DNA of 23,840 bases, taken from positions 1-23,840 of the IMG/VR virus record IMGVR_UViG_3300031269_000088; one strand, given 5' to 3'. Both the position numbers and the translations under genes were made by a program. The first letter of the stretch is position 1; every line of letters begins with the position of its first letter. The DNA comes from a virus. The notes under the pieces were generated by a model. The model was not told the DNA's origin and ran no database searches. It was given only the letters and a program-made list of their open reading frames with translations. This document shows, piece by piece, positions 1 through 6,695 of this stretch.

Positions 1-297
1 TCACCACACCACCTCCATGGTGAGAGCCTCGGGAACAGTTTGGCGACGGTCCCGGGGCTCGCTTTGTTTTTGCGACAGGATTGTCCCACCGCCCCGGCAA
101 AGATGACTGAACGGACGTGCAGTGTCAACACGTTCATGGGATGAAATTCGGGCGAGCCTATGGCTGTAGGCTCGGCGCCGATCTGGGGATTGCCCAAGGC
201 ATAGCTGTCTGGTAGATGCTCGCATGATCGCGGCGCTGCGTGGTCAGGGGCTGCTCGTCGGACTTCGCAATCTCCGGGCAGCCCTGCTGGTTTTTGG
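1..297. other. Left-edge intergenic stretch, no convincing gene
   Basis: The only open frame of any length runs on the minus strand over 1-225. It has no ribosome-binding site and an Arg/Ser-rich composition typical of a spurious GC-rich frame, so I do not call it. The stretch holds one perfect 8-bp dyad (153-174) and the left copy of a 19-bp inverted repeat (251-269). The 10-mer TGGTCAGGGG occurs at 241-250 and again at 295-304, the second copy running into the stop codon of the minus-strand regulator. It may be a control region or a boundary of the phage genome, which the sequence alone does not settle. Confidence 0.5.
153..174. repeat. Perfect 8-bp dyad (hairpin or operator)
   Basis: CGAGCCTA (153-160) and TAGGCTCG (167-174) are exact reverse complements around a 6-nt loop. 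No T-run follows on either strand, so this is not a typical intrinsic terminator. An operator or an RNA hairpin is equally possible. Confidence 0.5.
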
Positions 298-600
298 TCA
301 GGGGATGAGTTGCTCCATGAGCATTCGCCTCCCGGCTTGGGTGGGAACGAGTTCGGTGGACGAGTCCAGCGACTCAAGCATGCCGTCAGATATCAGGCGC
401 TGACATGCGCGATGTATAGTTGTATAATGCATGTCGATACCGTCACCCACACACCATCGATAGATGGACTTGCTTGTGAGGCCGACTGCGCCGCTGGTGA
501 GGTCTGCGACTTTACGACATCGCTCAACGACGGCAATCTCCAGTTCAGTGTTGCGTGGCTTGGGCACGGTGGGGTTCTCTATTGCGATGTTTGAATGCAT
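298..600 (-). CDS. Small winged-helix-like DNA-binding regulator
   Basis: This encodes a 100-aa protein. A strong GGAGGTG ribosome-binding site lies just upstream of the ATG, which fixes the start. Residues about 20-80 have the pattern of a winged helix: an amphipathic first helix (ELEIAVVERCRKVADLT), a helix-turn-helix-like segment (GLTSKSIYRWC, then YTTIHRACQRLISDGMLESL) and a C-terminal wing (LVPTQAGRRML). MarR/PadR-like small regulators share this layout, but I cannot assign a family. It lies inside a 19-bp inverted repeat and is divergent from the plus-strand early genes. A role as phage repressor or early-promoter regulator is therefore plausible, but is inference. A plus-strand promoter lies inside it in antisense. 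Confidence 0.65.
   Translation of the reverse strand: MHSNIAIENPTVPKPRNTELEIAVVERCRKVADLTSGAVGLTSKSIYRWCVGDGIDMHYTTIHRACQRLISDGMLESLDSSTELVPTQAGRRMLMEQLIP
400..435 (+). promoter_or_regulatory. Near-consensus sigma70 promoter antisense to the regulator gene
   Basis: CTGACA (400-405), a 17-nt spacer, then a perfect TATAAT (423-428). The element is framed by GACATGC (402-408) and its reverse complement GCATGTC (429-435). It points rightward toward the early genes, from inside the minus-strand winged-helix gene. It shares TGACATGCG with the promoter at 689-717. Confidence 0.55.
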
Positions 601-688
601 GACACCTCCGGGTTGTATTTGTCGAACTTCGCACCGTTGTCGGTAGCAGGGGGTGAATCATTGTGCAACAAATGTTCGCACTGAATGG

Positions 689-717
689 TTGACATGCGAT
701 TCTGTGTCGCATATTGG
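689..717 (+). promoter_or_regulatory. Early promoter with a dyad in the spacer
   Basis: A perfect TTGACA (689-694), a 17-nt spacer and a weak TATTGG (712-717) lie upstream of the 90-aa ORF. Most of the spacer is a dyad, ATGCGA (694-699) and TCGCAT (707-712). The right copy of the 19-bp inverted repeat follows at 724-742. This is a typical arrangement for a repressible phage promoter. Confidence 0.55.
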
Positions 718-780
718 TGGCCGTGCGAAGTCCGACGAGCAGATCGTCACCAACCCAGACGCCCCACCAGGAGCACCCTC

Positions 781-1053
781 ATGAACCTCACCGCTCACGT
801 CTCCCACGACTCCCCCACCCTTGAGCCAGCCGAGCGCATTCTCAGCGCGCTCGCAGGCGTCGGCATCCGCCCCCACGTCCGCGTCGTCTTCGGTCGCACG
901 GACTGTCACGGCACACTCACTCGTCGAGGGTACATCGCCTCCGCCCGCTTCTGCGGTCGCCACCTCTCGACACCCGTCTGCGAGGACGCGTCGGAATCGG
1001 TGGAGACCTGGTGGCAGATGCACGGCCACACGGTTCCCGCCGTCGCTGCCTGA
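781..1053 (+). CDS. Hypothetical 90-aa protein
   Basis: The ATG at 781 follows AGGAG at a normal distance, which favours it over the upstream in-frame ATG at 685. The 90-aa product has three cysteines (DCHG, RFCGRH, PVCED) but no clear zinc-binding pair, and its C-terminus ends in WWQMHGHTVPAVAA. I recognise no family. It is the first plus-strand gene after the early promoter at 689 and is separated from the exonuclease gene by a second promoter/operator region. A small early protein (regulatory or anti-host) is possible, without direct support. A non-coding leader is the alternative. Confidence 0.5.
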   Translation: MNLTAHVSHDSPTLEPAERILSALAGVGIRPHVRVVFGRTDCHGTLTRRGYIASARFCGRHLSTPVCEDASESVETWWQMHGHTVPAVAA

Positions 1054-1100
1054 GCGACGCTGGCGACTATTCTTTCGGGCGCGGTGCAGATCGCGCCGCA

Positions 1101-1142
1101 ACAGGTCTCGACACCTGTCCGCGATGCGGATACTATACAGGT
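1101..1142 (+). promoter_or_regulatory. Promoter/operator of the recombination operon
   Basis: TCGACA (1108-1113), a 17-nt spacer and TACTAT (1131-1136) form a sigma70-like promoter. A perfect dyad ACAGGT (1101-1106), 6 nt, ACCTGT (1113-1118) overlaps the -35 box. A further half-site ACAGGT lies at 1137-1142, just past the -10. This suggests repression by a dimeric regulator (CI- or LexA-like logic), which is inference. Confidence 0.55.
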
Positions 1143-1163
1143 GTTCAGTGGAGGACGGACAAC

Positions 1164-2231
1164 ATGAATACCGCAAATGAGCAGCGCCTCGGGCGCATCA
1201 AGGGGCTCTCGAATGCCGAGTATCACGGCGGCGAGGGCGTTTCATCTACCGAGCTCAAGAAGCTCCTGCAGAGCTACAATCACTGGAAACAGTACAAGCT
1301 GGAGCAGGCAGAAGAGCGCGCGGAAGCGGCCAGCGGAGAGTCCAAAGTCCGCAAGGCTAAGGACGCCCGCGACAAGGGCAGCCTTGCGCACGCCATCATC
1401 CTCGAGCCGCACACGGTCGAGCCAGAGTTCTGTCCGCATCCGGACAAGCCGGAGGACATGGTATCGAACGCCACCGCCGCGAAGGCGATGCTCAAAGAGG
1501 CAGGGTACGACATCAAGGGGCTCTCGAAGGCGGACGACCTGTACGCTGCCGTGCATGAGCACATGCCGACGGTGATGACCTCGGCGAAGTGGGACACACA
1601 CCTTTCCCAGCTCGCCAGCGAGAAGACAATCCTGCACCCGGACGACTGGCGAGACGGCAGCGCCGCCGCGAAGGCTGTGCTCGAGCACCCGGTTGCGGGC
1701 CCGCTCTTCACCGGTGGCAATGCTGAGGAGTCCTGGTACGCCATCGACCCGCACACGGGGTTGCTGCGCAAGTCGCGCACCGACTACCTGTCGCAGTGCG
1801 ACGAGACCGGCAAGGTCATCGTGACCGACCTCAAGACCATCCGGGATGCCGCCGGAGACAAGTGCCACAAGGAAGTCGGCGATCGGGACTACTTGATGAG
1901 CGCCTCGTTCTATCTCGACACCATCGCGCTGGTGCTCGGCTTGCCGGTCGATGGCGAGACGTTCCGTTACTTCGAGTGGTGCTGGGTATTTGTGGAGACC
2001 GCGGCGCCTTACGGTGTCCGCATCCTTCGCGCCAGCTACGACGACCTGATGCTGGGTCGTGGAATGTACGAGCGCGCGCTGTCTGTGTACGCGGAACAGA
2101 AGGAAGCAGAAGCAAAGGGAGAGAAACTGTGGGGTGGGTACGACCCGGAGGTCGCCCCTCTCGACATCGCGCCGTGGCGTCGTCGCCAAATGGTCGCCGC
2201 GGCAAATCAACTGGTCACTTTCGACCAATAA
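1164..2231 (+). CDS. RecE-like phage exonuclease (PD-(D/E)XK fold)
   Basis: This 355-aa protein matches the C-terminal nuclease region of RecE/exonuclease VIII-type phage enzymes. These resect dsDNA ends 5' to 3' so that a partner annealase can load on the 3' tail. Visible hallmarks are an N-terminal YHGGEGVSSTELKKLL segment, the helix GSLAHAIILEP (about residues 73-83), and the core KSRTDYL followed by VIVTDLKT (about 198-225). That core supplies the D...(D/E)-X-K metal and catalytic residues. The start is the ATG at 1164, 9 nt after GGAGG; upstream in-frame ATGs lack this. The next gene is a RecT-like protein, the usual partner. The promoter at 1108-1136 probably drives the pair and the operon behind it. 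Confidence 0.82.
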   Translation: MNTANEQRLGRIKGLSNAEYHGGEGVSSTELKKLLQSYNHWKQYKLEQAEERAEAASGESKVRKAKDARDKGSLAHAIILEPHTVEPEFCPHPDKPEDMVSNATAAKAMLKEAGYDIKGLSKADDLYAAVHEHMPTVMTSAKWDTHLSQLASEKTILHPDDWRDGSAAAKAVLEHPVAGPLFTGGNAEESWYAIDPHTGLLRKSRTDYLSQCDETGKVIVTDLKTIRDAAGDKCHKEVGDRDYLMSASFYLDTIALVLGLPVDGETFRYFEWCWVFVETAAPYGVRILRASYDDLMLGRGMYERALSVYAEQKEAEAKGEKLWGGYDPEVAPLDIAPWRRRQMVAAANQLVTFDQ

Positions 2232-2252
2232 CAATCCATGGAGGAACGGAAT

Positions 2253-3635
2253 ATGAACGATACCAATAGAGACAGTGATCTTCAGACGTACAAGCAGGCA
2301 GCCGTTGAGGTGCCTCGCTACTCACAAACTGGGGAGGCGGACGAGGTTGAGGAGATTCGTCGCGTCATCTCTCGCATGCAGGCTGGCGGGTTCACCGTCA
2401 GCAAGTCGCGGGATCGAAACGGAAACGAGAGCACGACCGAGATGTCTACTGCGGTGCAGTTCGCCATTGGAGCGGTCGCACGCCGATACGGGTTGGACCC
2501 GCTCATGGGTGAGATCTACATCCTCGGCGACAAGCCATACGTTTCAACGCAGGCCATGCAGCGTCGCGCTGTCGAGCAGGGTGCCCACATCGCGTACGAG
2601 CCTGCGTCTGAGGAGCACCGCAAAGCGTGGGACTGTGAGGACGACGAGGTGATGATGGTCGCCACGCTGGTCATGCCTGGCCGCGACAAGCCGCTCACTG
2701 GCTATGGTCATGCCAGTCCGCCGAACACGCCCATCGCTGAAATCTCGCGGTGGGAGTGGTCCGGCGGCAAGAAGTCCAAGGTGCACATCGGCTGGGACAA
2801 GCGCATCCTCCGCCGCATGGCACGCACTCGCGCATTCCGCGACGTGCTCGGGATGGCGTACGGCGTGGCGCTCGCGGATGCGGACGACCCACGCCTGAGC
2901 GACATCGGCACGCAGACCGCCGTGCCTATCGAGCAGACGGTGACTCCCACAGCTCCACCGAAGCGCCTGCAGATGCCGGCTGCACAGGTCGTGACCGCCG
3001 CTCCCGAGCCAGCGCCAGCTGCAGAAGCGAAGCCAGCGACCAAGCCGAAGGTGGCACCTGTACCAAAGCCAGCACCTGAGCCAACACCTGAGCCCGAGCC
3101 AGCTGCAGCGGTCACCGAGGAGCAGGCTCCTGAGCCAGAGCCGGAGCCCGCTCCCCTCGAGGATGACGCGCCCGCCGGCGACGAACTCGCGGAGCAGGCC
3201 GACCCGACCGACGCGCCGATGTGGCCATACTTCGCCGAGCTCGCCGCCGCGCTACGGTCAGCAGAGCAGAGCCCAGAGCTGGACGAGGACCAGGCGGGCG
3301 ACTGCTCCAAGGCGCTCGACTATCTGTTGGCGTCACTGCGTGCGAACATCTGGCCCGGAGGGGTGGCACAGCAGCTGCAGGCTGCAACAACCATTCTCGA
3401 CAGTGTTGACCTCGGTGTCGGCTCGCGGGACCACACCCAGACGTGCGAGCTGATTGGTGCGTGGGCGGGCCTCGCTCCGGAGGATGCGGAGGAGTTCGCG
3501 ACATCGATGGGCAATAAGGCGTGTGCTGCACGCATGCGTGACGTCGTCCAGATGAAGACCGACGACGAGCGGCGAGATGCGTGGCTGGCCTGGTATGTCG
3601 AGTTCGACGAGACGACGGAGGCCCACAATGGCTGA
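2253..3635 (+). CDS. RecT-like single-strand annealing protein with long C-terminal extension
   Basis: This 460-aa protein has residues about 60-210 resembling RecT/Red-beta annealases: GAVARRYGLDPLMGEIYILG, a KPYVSTQAMQRRA segment, then IGWDKRILRRMARTRAFRDV. RecT partners the upstream exonuclease in strand annealing. The start is the ATG at 2253. The ATG at 2238 forms part of the GGAGG ribosome-binding site itself. The annealase is followed by a Pro/Glu/Ala-rich linker (about residues 240-310) and then a C-terminal domain of about 150 residues that I do not recognise. RecT proteins are usually about 250-330 aa, so the tail is an extension or fusion. The gene lies 21 nt after the exonuclease gene. 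Confidence 0.72.
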   Translation: MNDTNRDSDLQTYKQAAVEVPRYSQTGEADEVEEIRRVISRMQAGGFTVSKSRDRNGNESTTEMSTAVQFAIGAVARRYGLDPLMGEIYILGDKPYVSTQAMQRRAVEQGAHIAYEPASEEHRKAWDCEDDEVMMVATLVMPGRDKPLTGYGHASPPNTPIAEISRWEWSGGKKSKVHIGWDKRILRRMARTRAFRDVLGMAYGVALADADDPRLSDIGTQTAVPIEQTVTPTAPPKRLQMPAAQVVTAAPEPAPAAEAKPATKPKVAPVPKPAPEPTPEPEPAAAVTEEQAPEPEPEPAPLEDDAPAGDELAEQADPTDAPMWPYFAELAAALRSAEQSPELDEDQAGDCSKALDYLLASLRANIWPGGVAQQLQAATTILDSVDLGVGSRDHTQTCELIGAWAGLAPEDAEEFATSMGNKACAARMRDVVQMKTDDERRDAWLAWYVEFDETTEAHNG

Positions 3636-4005
3636 GTCAATCATCGATCGATTCCTCGACCAGCTCGAAAAACAACTCGACTACGTGCGGTCCGAGCAGC
3701 GACTGCCCGGCCATGGTCAGCAGCAAACGTGCTGGCTTCGACGGCCTGCAGCCGGACTGGAACGGCCAGAGGTGCGAGTGCGTGTTGATGCGCTCCGCTC
3801 CGGAATGGTCAACATCTCTGGTTCAAAGCACGACCAGCTGACGACGCTGTCGCGTCTCGCCAGCGAGTGCCACACCGAGGCCTGCCGTCTGGCGAGCCCA
3901 CGGATGAATCGGCCAGCGATGGCGAAGGCGATGGCGGACCTGTCACGCACGGCCGCTGAGAGCGCTCGCTGGCACGGCGGTCCGGGGGAGGTGGCACATG
4001 TTTGA
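3628..4005 (+). CDS. Hypothetical 125-aa early protein
   Basis: The ATG at 3628 lies 6 nt after GGAGG and overlaps the end of the annealase gene by 8 nt, so the two are probably translationally coupled. The N-terminus (MAESIIDRFLDQLEKQLDYV) is a likely amphipathic helix, as is the Ala-rich C-terminal part (MAKAMADLSRTAAESARW). The middle is Arg-rich. The alternative plus frame at 3581-3841 also stays open here, so I cannot exclude a frameshift in the middle. No family is recognised. Its position next to recE/recT-like genes allows a recombination accessory role, but nothing in the sequence shows one. Confidence 0.6.
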   Translation: MAESIIDRFLDQLEKQLDYVRSEQRLPGHGQQQTCWLRRPAAGLERPEVRVRVDALRSGMVNISGSKHDQLTTLSRLASECHTEACRLASPRMNRPAMAKAMADLSRTAAESARWHGGPGEVAHV

Positions 4006-4774
4006 CTTCGGCATCGAGGAAGAGGTCGTCGACCTCAAGCTGCCCGAACGCTACGACGATTGTCTCCGTGAGTTCGCCACGCTGCTGGGCTGGCCGTGCA
4101 CGCATGACGACGGCAGGAGGTCACACCTCACGCATCCGGAGAGCGGCTACTACGTGCAGATCAAGCACGGCGATAAGATTCTCCCCTGCTCGGCCCGCAT
4201 CTTCCAGTTGGACCACAAGTCAGGAAAGTGCGGTGCGTCATCGACGTGGCCAGACTGCTTGCGCCAGCTGCTTGATTCGGCAGGCTGTCACAATGCGCAG
4301 TGCATCGATCGCGGGGATGGATACATCGAGGTCGTCGACGCCCTGCGTGTGACGCTGGCCCGGCACCCGGTGCGGAACGCATACGCCGAGAGCAAGGGAC
4401 TGGACCTCGCGCTCCGGTGGGTACCAGAGCAGTGGCGTGAGTTCCTCGACTACCTGCTGACGTCTCCATTGTGGGCGTTGCAGCCAGCGGAGGTGTACGG
4501 CAATGGCGCGACTCGTGCCGTGTTCGTTGCGGACGATACCGCTACGACAGCGACGGTGTGCCAGCTCAATCACTTCTTCGGCGGGCGGTACATGTGCCTG
4601 ATGCGAGGGCTCGTTGACGGCAAACAGAGCGTGCGCTGCTACGGCGAGCCGAGCCACAATGCGGCGGAGGTGCTGGCTGCGTTTCGACGGGGCATCATCA
4701 GCACCCAGCCGAAGAACCGCACGCCGGCGATGATGGAGATGCTTGAGGTGTTGGGCGGCGAGGTGGCGGCATGA
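3998..4774 (+). CDS. Hypothetical 258-aa early protein
   Basis: The start at 3998 follows GGGGAGGTGG and overlaps the preceding gene by 8 nt. The protein is soluble-looking and has scattered Cys (CGASSTWPDCLRQLL, CHNAQC). A C-terminal part (AVFVADDTATTATVCQLNHFFGG) looks like an alternating beta/alpha fold. No catalytic motif or known family stands out. It is followed by an ATGA-coupled gene. Co-transcription with the recombination genes makes it an early protein, perhaps in DNA metabolism or host takeover, and this is inference from position only. Confidence 0.7.
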   Translation: MFDFGIEEEVVDLKLPERYDDCLREFATLLGWPCTHDDGRRSHLTHPESGYYVQIKHGDKILPCSARIFQLDHKSGKCGASSTWPDCLRQLLDSAGCHNAQCIDRGDGYIEVVDALRVTLARHPVRNAYAESKGLDLALRWVPEQWREFLDYLLTSPLWALQPAEVYGNGATRAVFVADDTATTATVCQLNHFFGGRYMCLMRGLVDGKQSVRCYGEPSHNAAEVLAAFRRGIISTQPKNRTPAMMEMLEVLGGEVAA

Positions 4775-5172
4775 TGCAGTCTTCACTGTTTGAGCCGGCG
4801 CGAGCATGGGCAGACGGGTGGAGCCAGGGCAAGATTGGCGACGCCGAGCCAGGAGGCTTCTTCACCGAGCTCGTGACCAGCTACGTGCACCACAGCGGTG
4901 CGCAGCTGGCGACCAGGATGTTGTGCCGCGACGGTGATCTCTGCGGCTGGCGCGTCTGCGTCTGGCTGACGGAAGACGAGTGGTGTGAACACTTCGTCGG
5001 CAGCTGGTCGCACCTCGGCCACCTGTCGCAACCGCCCACGAGCGGAGAGTGGGACCGGTTGCTCGAGGAGACGGAGCCGACATGGCCGTGCGAGGAATGC
5101 CCCGCAGTCTATGGCCAGTGGGTGTTCATTCGCGAGCTGCTCGAGGCGCTCCGAAACCGGGGGTTGGCATGA
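4771..5172 (+). CDS. Hypothetical 133-aa early protein with a CxxC pair
   Basis: The tandem ATGATG start at 4771 overlaps the previous stop in the ATGA manner, behind a GGCGAGG-type site. The product is Trp-rich (WADGWSQGK, WSHLGHL, WPCEECPAVYGQW) with a single CEEC near residue 104 that could be half of a metal site. Other cysteines (LCRDGDLCGWRVCVW) might complete it. I do not recognise a family. It forms part of the tightly coupled early operon. Confidence 0.65.
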   Translation: MMQSSLFEPARAWADGWSQGKIGDAEPGGFFTELVTSYVHHSGAQLATRMLCRDGDLCGWRVCVWLTEDEWCEHFVGSWSHLGHLSQPPTSGEWDRLLEETEPTWPCEECPAVYGQWVFIRELLEALRNRGLA

Positions 5173-5294
5173 GACGTATGCGCAGCGAGCAACGCCGGAA
5201 GGCGTATCTCGCTGCCAATAAAGCTTGGGACCGTGCGCGCGCGGCCAGCGATAGTGCGCACCTGCGCGGCATTCCGGGAGGCGAGCACCCATGA
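5169..5294 (+). CDS. Tiny basic 41-aa protein
   Basis: The ATG at 5169 overlaps the preceding stop (ATGA), and the stop at 5292-5294 overlaps the next ATG in the same way. This ORF therefore exactly fills the gap between two coupled genes. The peptide begins MRRMRSEQRRKAYLAANKAW and is strongly basic and helical, which fits a small nucleic-acid- or protein-binding phage peptide. There are no homology clues. Its exact fit into the stop-start chain is the main support for it being real. Confidence 0.55.
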   Translation: MRRMRSEQRRKAYLAANKAWDRARAASDSAHLRGIPGGEHP

Positions 5295-5533
5295 ACCGAA
5301 CCCTGCAAACATCAATCGTCTTGGAGCCAGCCACTCGGCCGTACGTGGTGGGCGAGACGCTCGTTCATTCGGCCGACGATGGCTGGACTCGTCGGCATGT
5401 CGAGGTGATCAACACCGAGGTCAAGTCGTTCGCTCCGCACTACCGGCCTACGGTCCAGGTGGTGCCGTGGGGCCTGCGCCGGCGAGCACAGCATGCACCG
5501 ACGGCGGAGCTGTACCGCGAGGTGCACCCATGA
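5291..5533 (+). CDS. Hypothetical 80-aa protein
   Basis: The start ATG at 5291 lies 10 nt after GGGAGG and overlaps the previous stop. The stop overlaps the next ATG at 5530. The sequence looks like a small beta-rich fold (IVLEPATRPYVVGETLVH, then RHVEVINTEVKSF, then PTVQVVPWGL), reminiscent of small SH3-like or KOW-like phage proteins, though not diagnostic. It contains no cysteine. Function unknown. The unbroken coupling to both neighbours supports it as a real gene. Confidence 0.6.
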   Translation: MNRTLQTSIVLEPATRPYVVGETLVHSADDGWTRRHVEVINTEVKSFAPHYRPTVQVVPWGLRRRAQHAPTAELYREVHP

Positions 5534-6336
5534 CCGACCTCATCAAATCCACCAGCGTCGAGGCCCTCGTCCTCAAGCGAGACGCCATCATCGCCCACCT
5601 CTCCGCAGCGGTTGACGCAGTTCAGACCGCGTCCAAAATCTCCAAGTCCATCACCATCGATGGAGACAGGGGCGTACACATCCCCGTCGTCACCGTCCGC
5701 TTCTCACGCGGCACCGACCTCCGGATCGATGGAGAGGTCACCCTCGATCGCATCATCGCCGACGTCGACCAGTCGATGTGGAAGTCACTCCTGCGCGGTA
5801 CTCAGCTCGACACGCTGATGCCGGAGCGGGTGAAGAAGGAGCTGACCGAGCAGCTCCAGACGAAGCCACCGACGTTCGACGTGCCGACCATCACCGCCAC
5901 ATTCGCGGGGCTGATGGAGAGCCGGCAGGACCTCGTCGAGGAGTCGGTGGTCGACCTGTTCCGTTCCCTGAACTGGGACCGGAAAACGAACAACCCCGTG
6001 GCGTTCGGCGATCGTATCATCTTCAGCATCGCGAGCTGGATGTCGTTTCTCGGTTGCGAGCAAATCAACGATATCGTGCGAGTGTGTTGTGTCGTCGCCG
6101 GCGAGCCAACCCCTGACCACTCATGTAGCGCGAGTTCGTGGATGGTCGATGAGGATGGCAGGCCTGTGCACTACGAGGGCCAGTTGCCGTGTGTGTGGGA
6201 GCGGCAGTGGTTCAGGCTCAAAGTCCACAAGAATCGGTCCGCTCATTTGACGTGGACGGATACGGCGGTGCGAGACCGCCTCAACGAAATCATTGCGGCC
6301 CGGTATCCGGGCTGTCTTCCAGCAGGTAAAAAATGA
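5530..6336 (+). CDS. DUF4942-like phage protein
   Basis: This 268-aa protein resembles the DUF4942 family found in phages and mobile elements. The family layout is an N-terminal helical region, a central part with DRIIADVDQSMWKSLL and a PPTFDVPTITATFAGLMESR segment, then VVDLFRSLNWDRKTNNPVAFGDRIIF (about residues 138-163). It ends with a conserved section, here WFRLKVHKNRSAHLTW followed by VRDRLNEIIAARYPG. The biochemical role of DUF4942 is not established; some relatives are fused or adjacent to DNA methyltransferases. The start at 5530 overlaps the previous stop (ATGA). The longer frame from 5233 only runs over the upstream genes. Confidence 0.68.
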   Translation: MTDLIKSTSVEALVLKRDAIIAHLSAAVDAVQTASKISKSITIDGDRGVHIPVVTVRFSRGTDLRIDGEVTLDRIIADVDQSMWKSLLRGTQLDTLMPERVKKELTEQLQTKPPTFDVPTITATFAGLMESRQDLVEESVVDLFRSLNWDRKTNNPVAFGDRIIFSIASWMSFLGCEQINDIVRVCCVVAGEPTPDHSCSASSWMVDEDGRPVHYEGQLPCVWERQWFRLKVHKNRSAHLTWTDTAVRDRLNEIIAARYPGCLPAGKK

Positions 6337-6695
6337 ACACAGCAGAAGTAACCAACGAGCAGCTCGTCGAGCTGTATGAGTCAGGCCTCAGCTTCGAGGG
6401 TGTGGCCAGGGCTGTTGGGACCCTCAATGCCCACCAAGTCAGCAATCGGCTGCATACCGAGGCAGCATTCGGCTATGTCGTCATCCGCGCTGCGCGCGAC
6501 CACTGGCATCGACGGAGCGCGAAGTCAGCACGGCCGAAGAAGGCCCGTGTTGCTGGTCCGCCAGAGCTGGTCGCGGTGACCTGGGCGGTTCAGTGCCTGG
6601 ACCTGCCGATTGAGGTGGCGCGTCGTCACGTGGGAAGGATGATGCAGCCGGCGGCATGGCAGGTGCTGGCGAGACTTAAGGGGGGTGCGGTATGA
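6333..6695 (+). CDS. Hypothetical 120-aa protein with HTH-like N-terminus
   Basis: The start at 6333 overlaps the preceding stop (ATGA). The N-terminal 35 residues (TNEQLVELYESGLSFEGVAR, then AVGTLNAHQVSNRL) read like a homeodomain-type helix-turn-helix, with helix, glycine turn and recognition helix. A basic linker follows (RRSAKSARPKKAR), then a hydrophobic helix (VAVTWAVQCLDLPIEVARRHV). A small DNA-binding protein is plausible. I cannot place it in a family or name a target. Confidence 0.6.
   Translation: MNTAEVTNEQLVELYESGLSFEGVARAVGTLNAHQVSNRLHTEAAFGYVVIRAARDHWHRRSAKSARPKKARVAGPPELVAVTWAVQCLDLPIEVARRHVGRMMQPAAWQVLARLKGGAV

Larger units (their letters stand above)
251..742. repeat. Exact 19-bp inverted repeat flanking the winged-helix gene
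   Basis: The 19 bases at 251-269 are the exact reverse complement of those at 724-742; the match stops on both sides. A partial third copy, GTCGAACTTCGCA at 621-633 (12 of 13 matching), lies about 20 nt upstream of the start codon of the regulator gene at 298-600. The right copy sits just downstream of the predicted -10 box of a plus-strand promoter. This placement fits operators for the enclosed regulator. Ends of a small mobile unit are an alternative, but no transposase is present. Confidence 0.7.

Noticed and set aside
1-225. Minus-strand 74-aa ORF at the left edge
   Set aside because: No ribosome-binding site, Arg/Ser-rich low-information composition, and no link to neighbours.
464-646. 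Plus-strand ORF downstream of the antisense promoter
   Set aside because: It mirrors the winged-helix gene, lacks a ribosome-binding site and has shadow-like composition. The antisense RNA may be real, but not as a gene.
2708-3310. 200-aa Ser/Ala/Gly-rich minus-strand ORF opposite the annealase gene
   Set aside because: It is the reverse reading of the Pro/Glu/Ala linker and core; low complexity and no ribosome-binding site.
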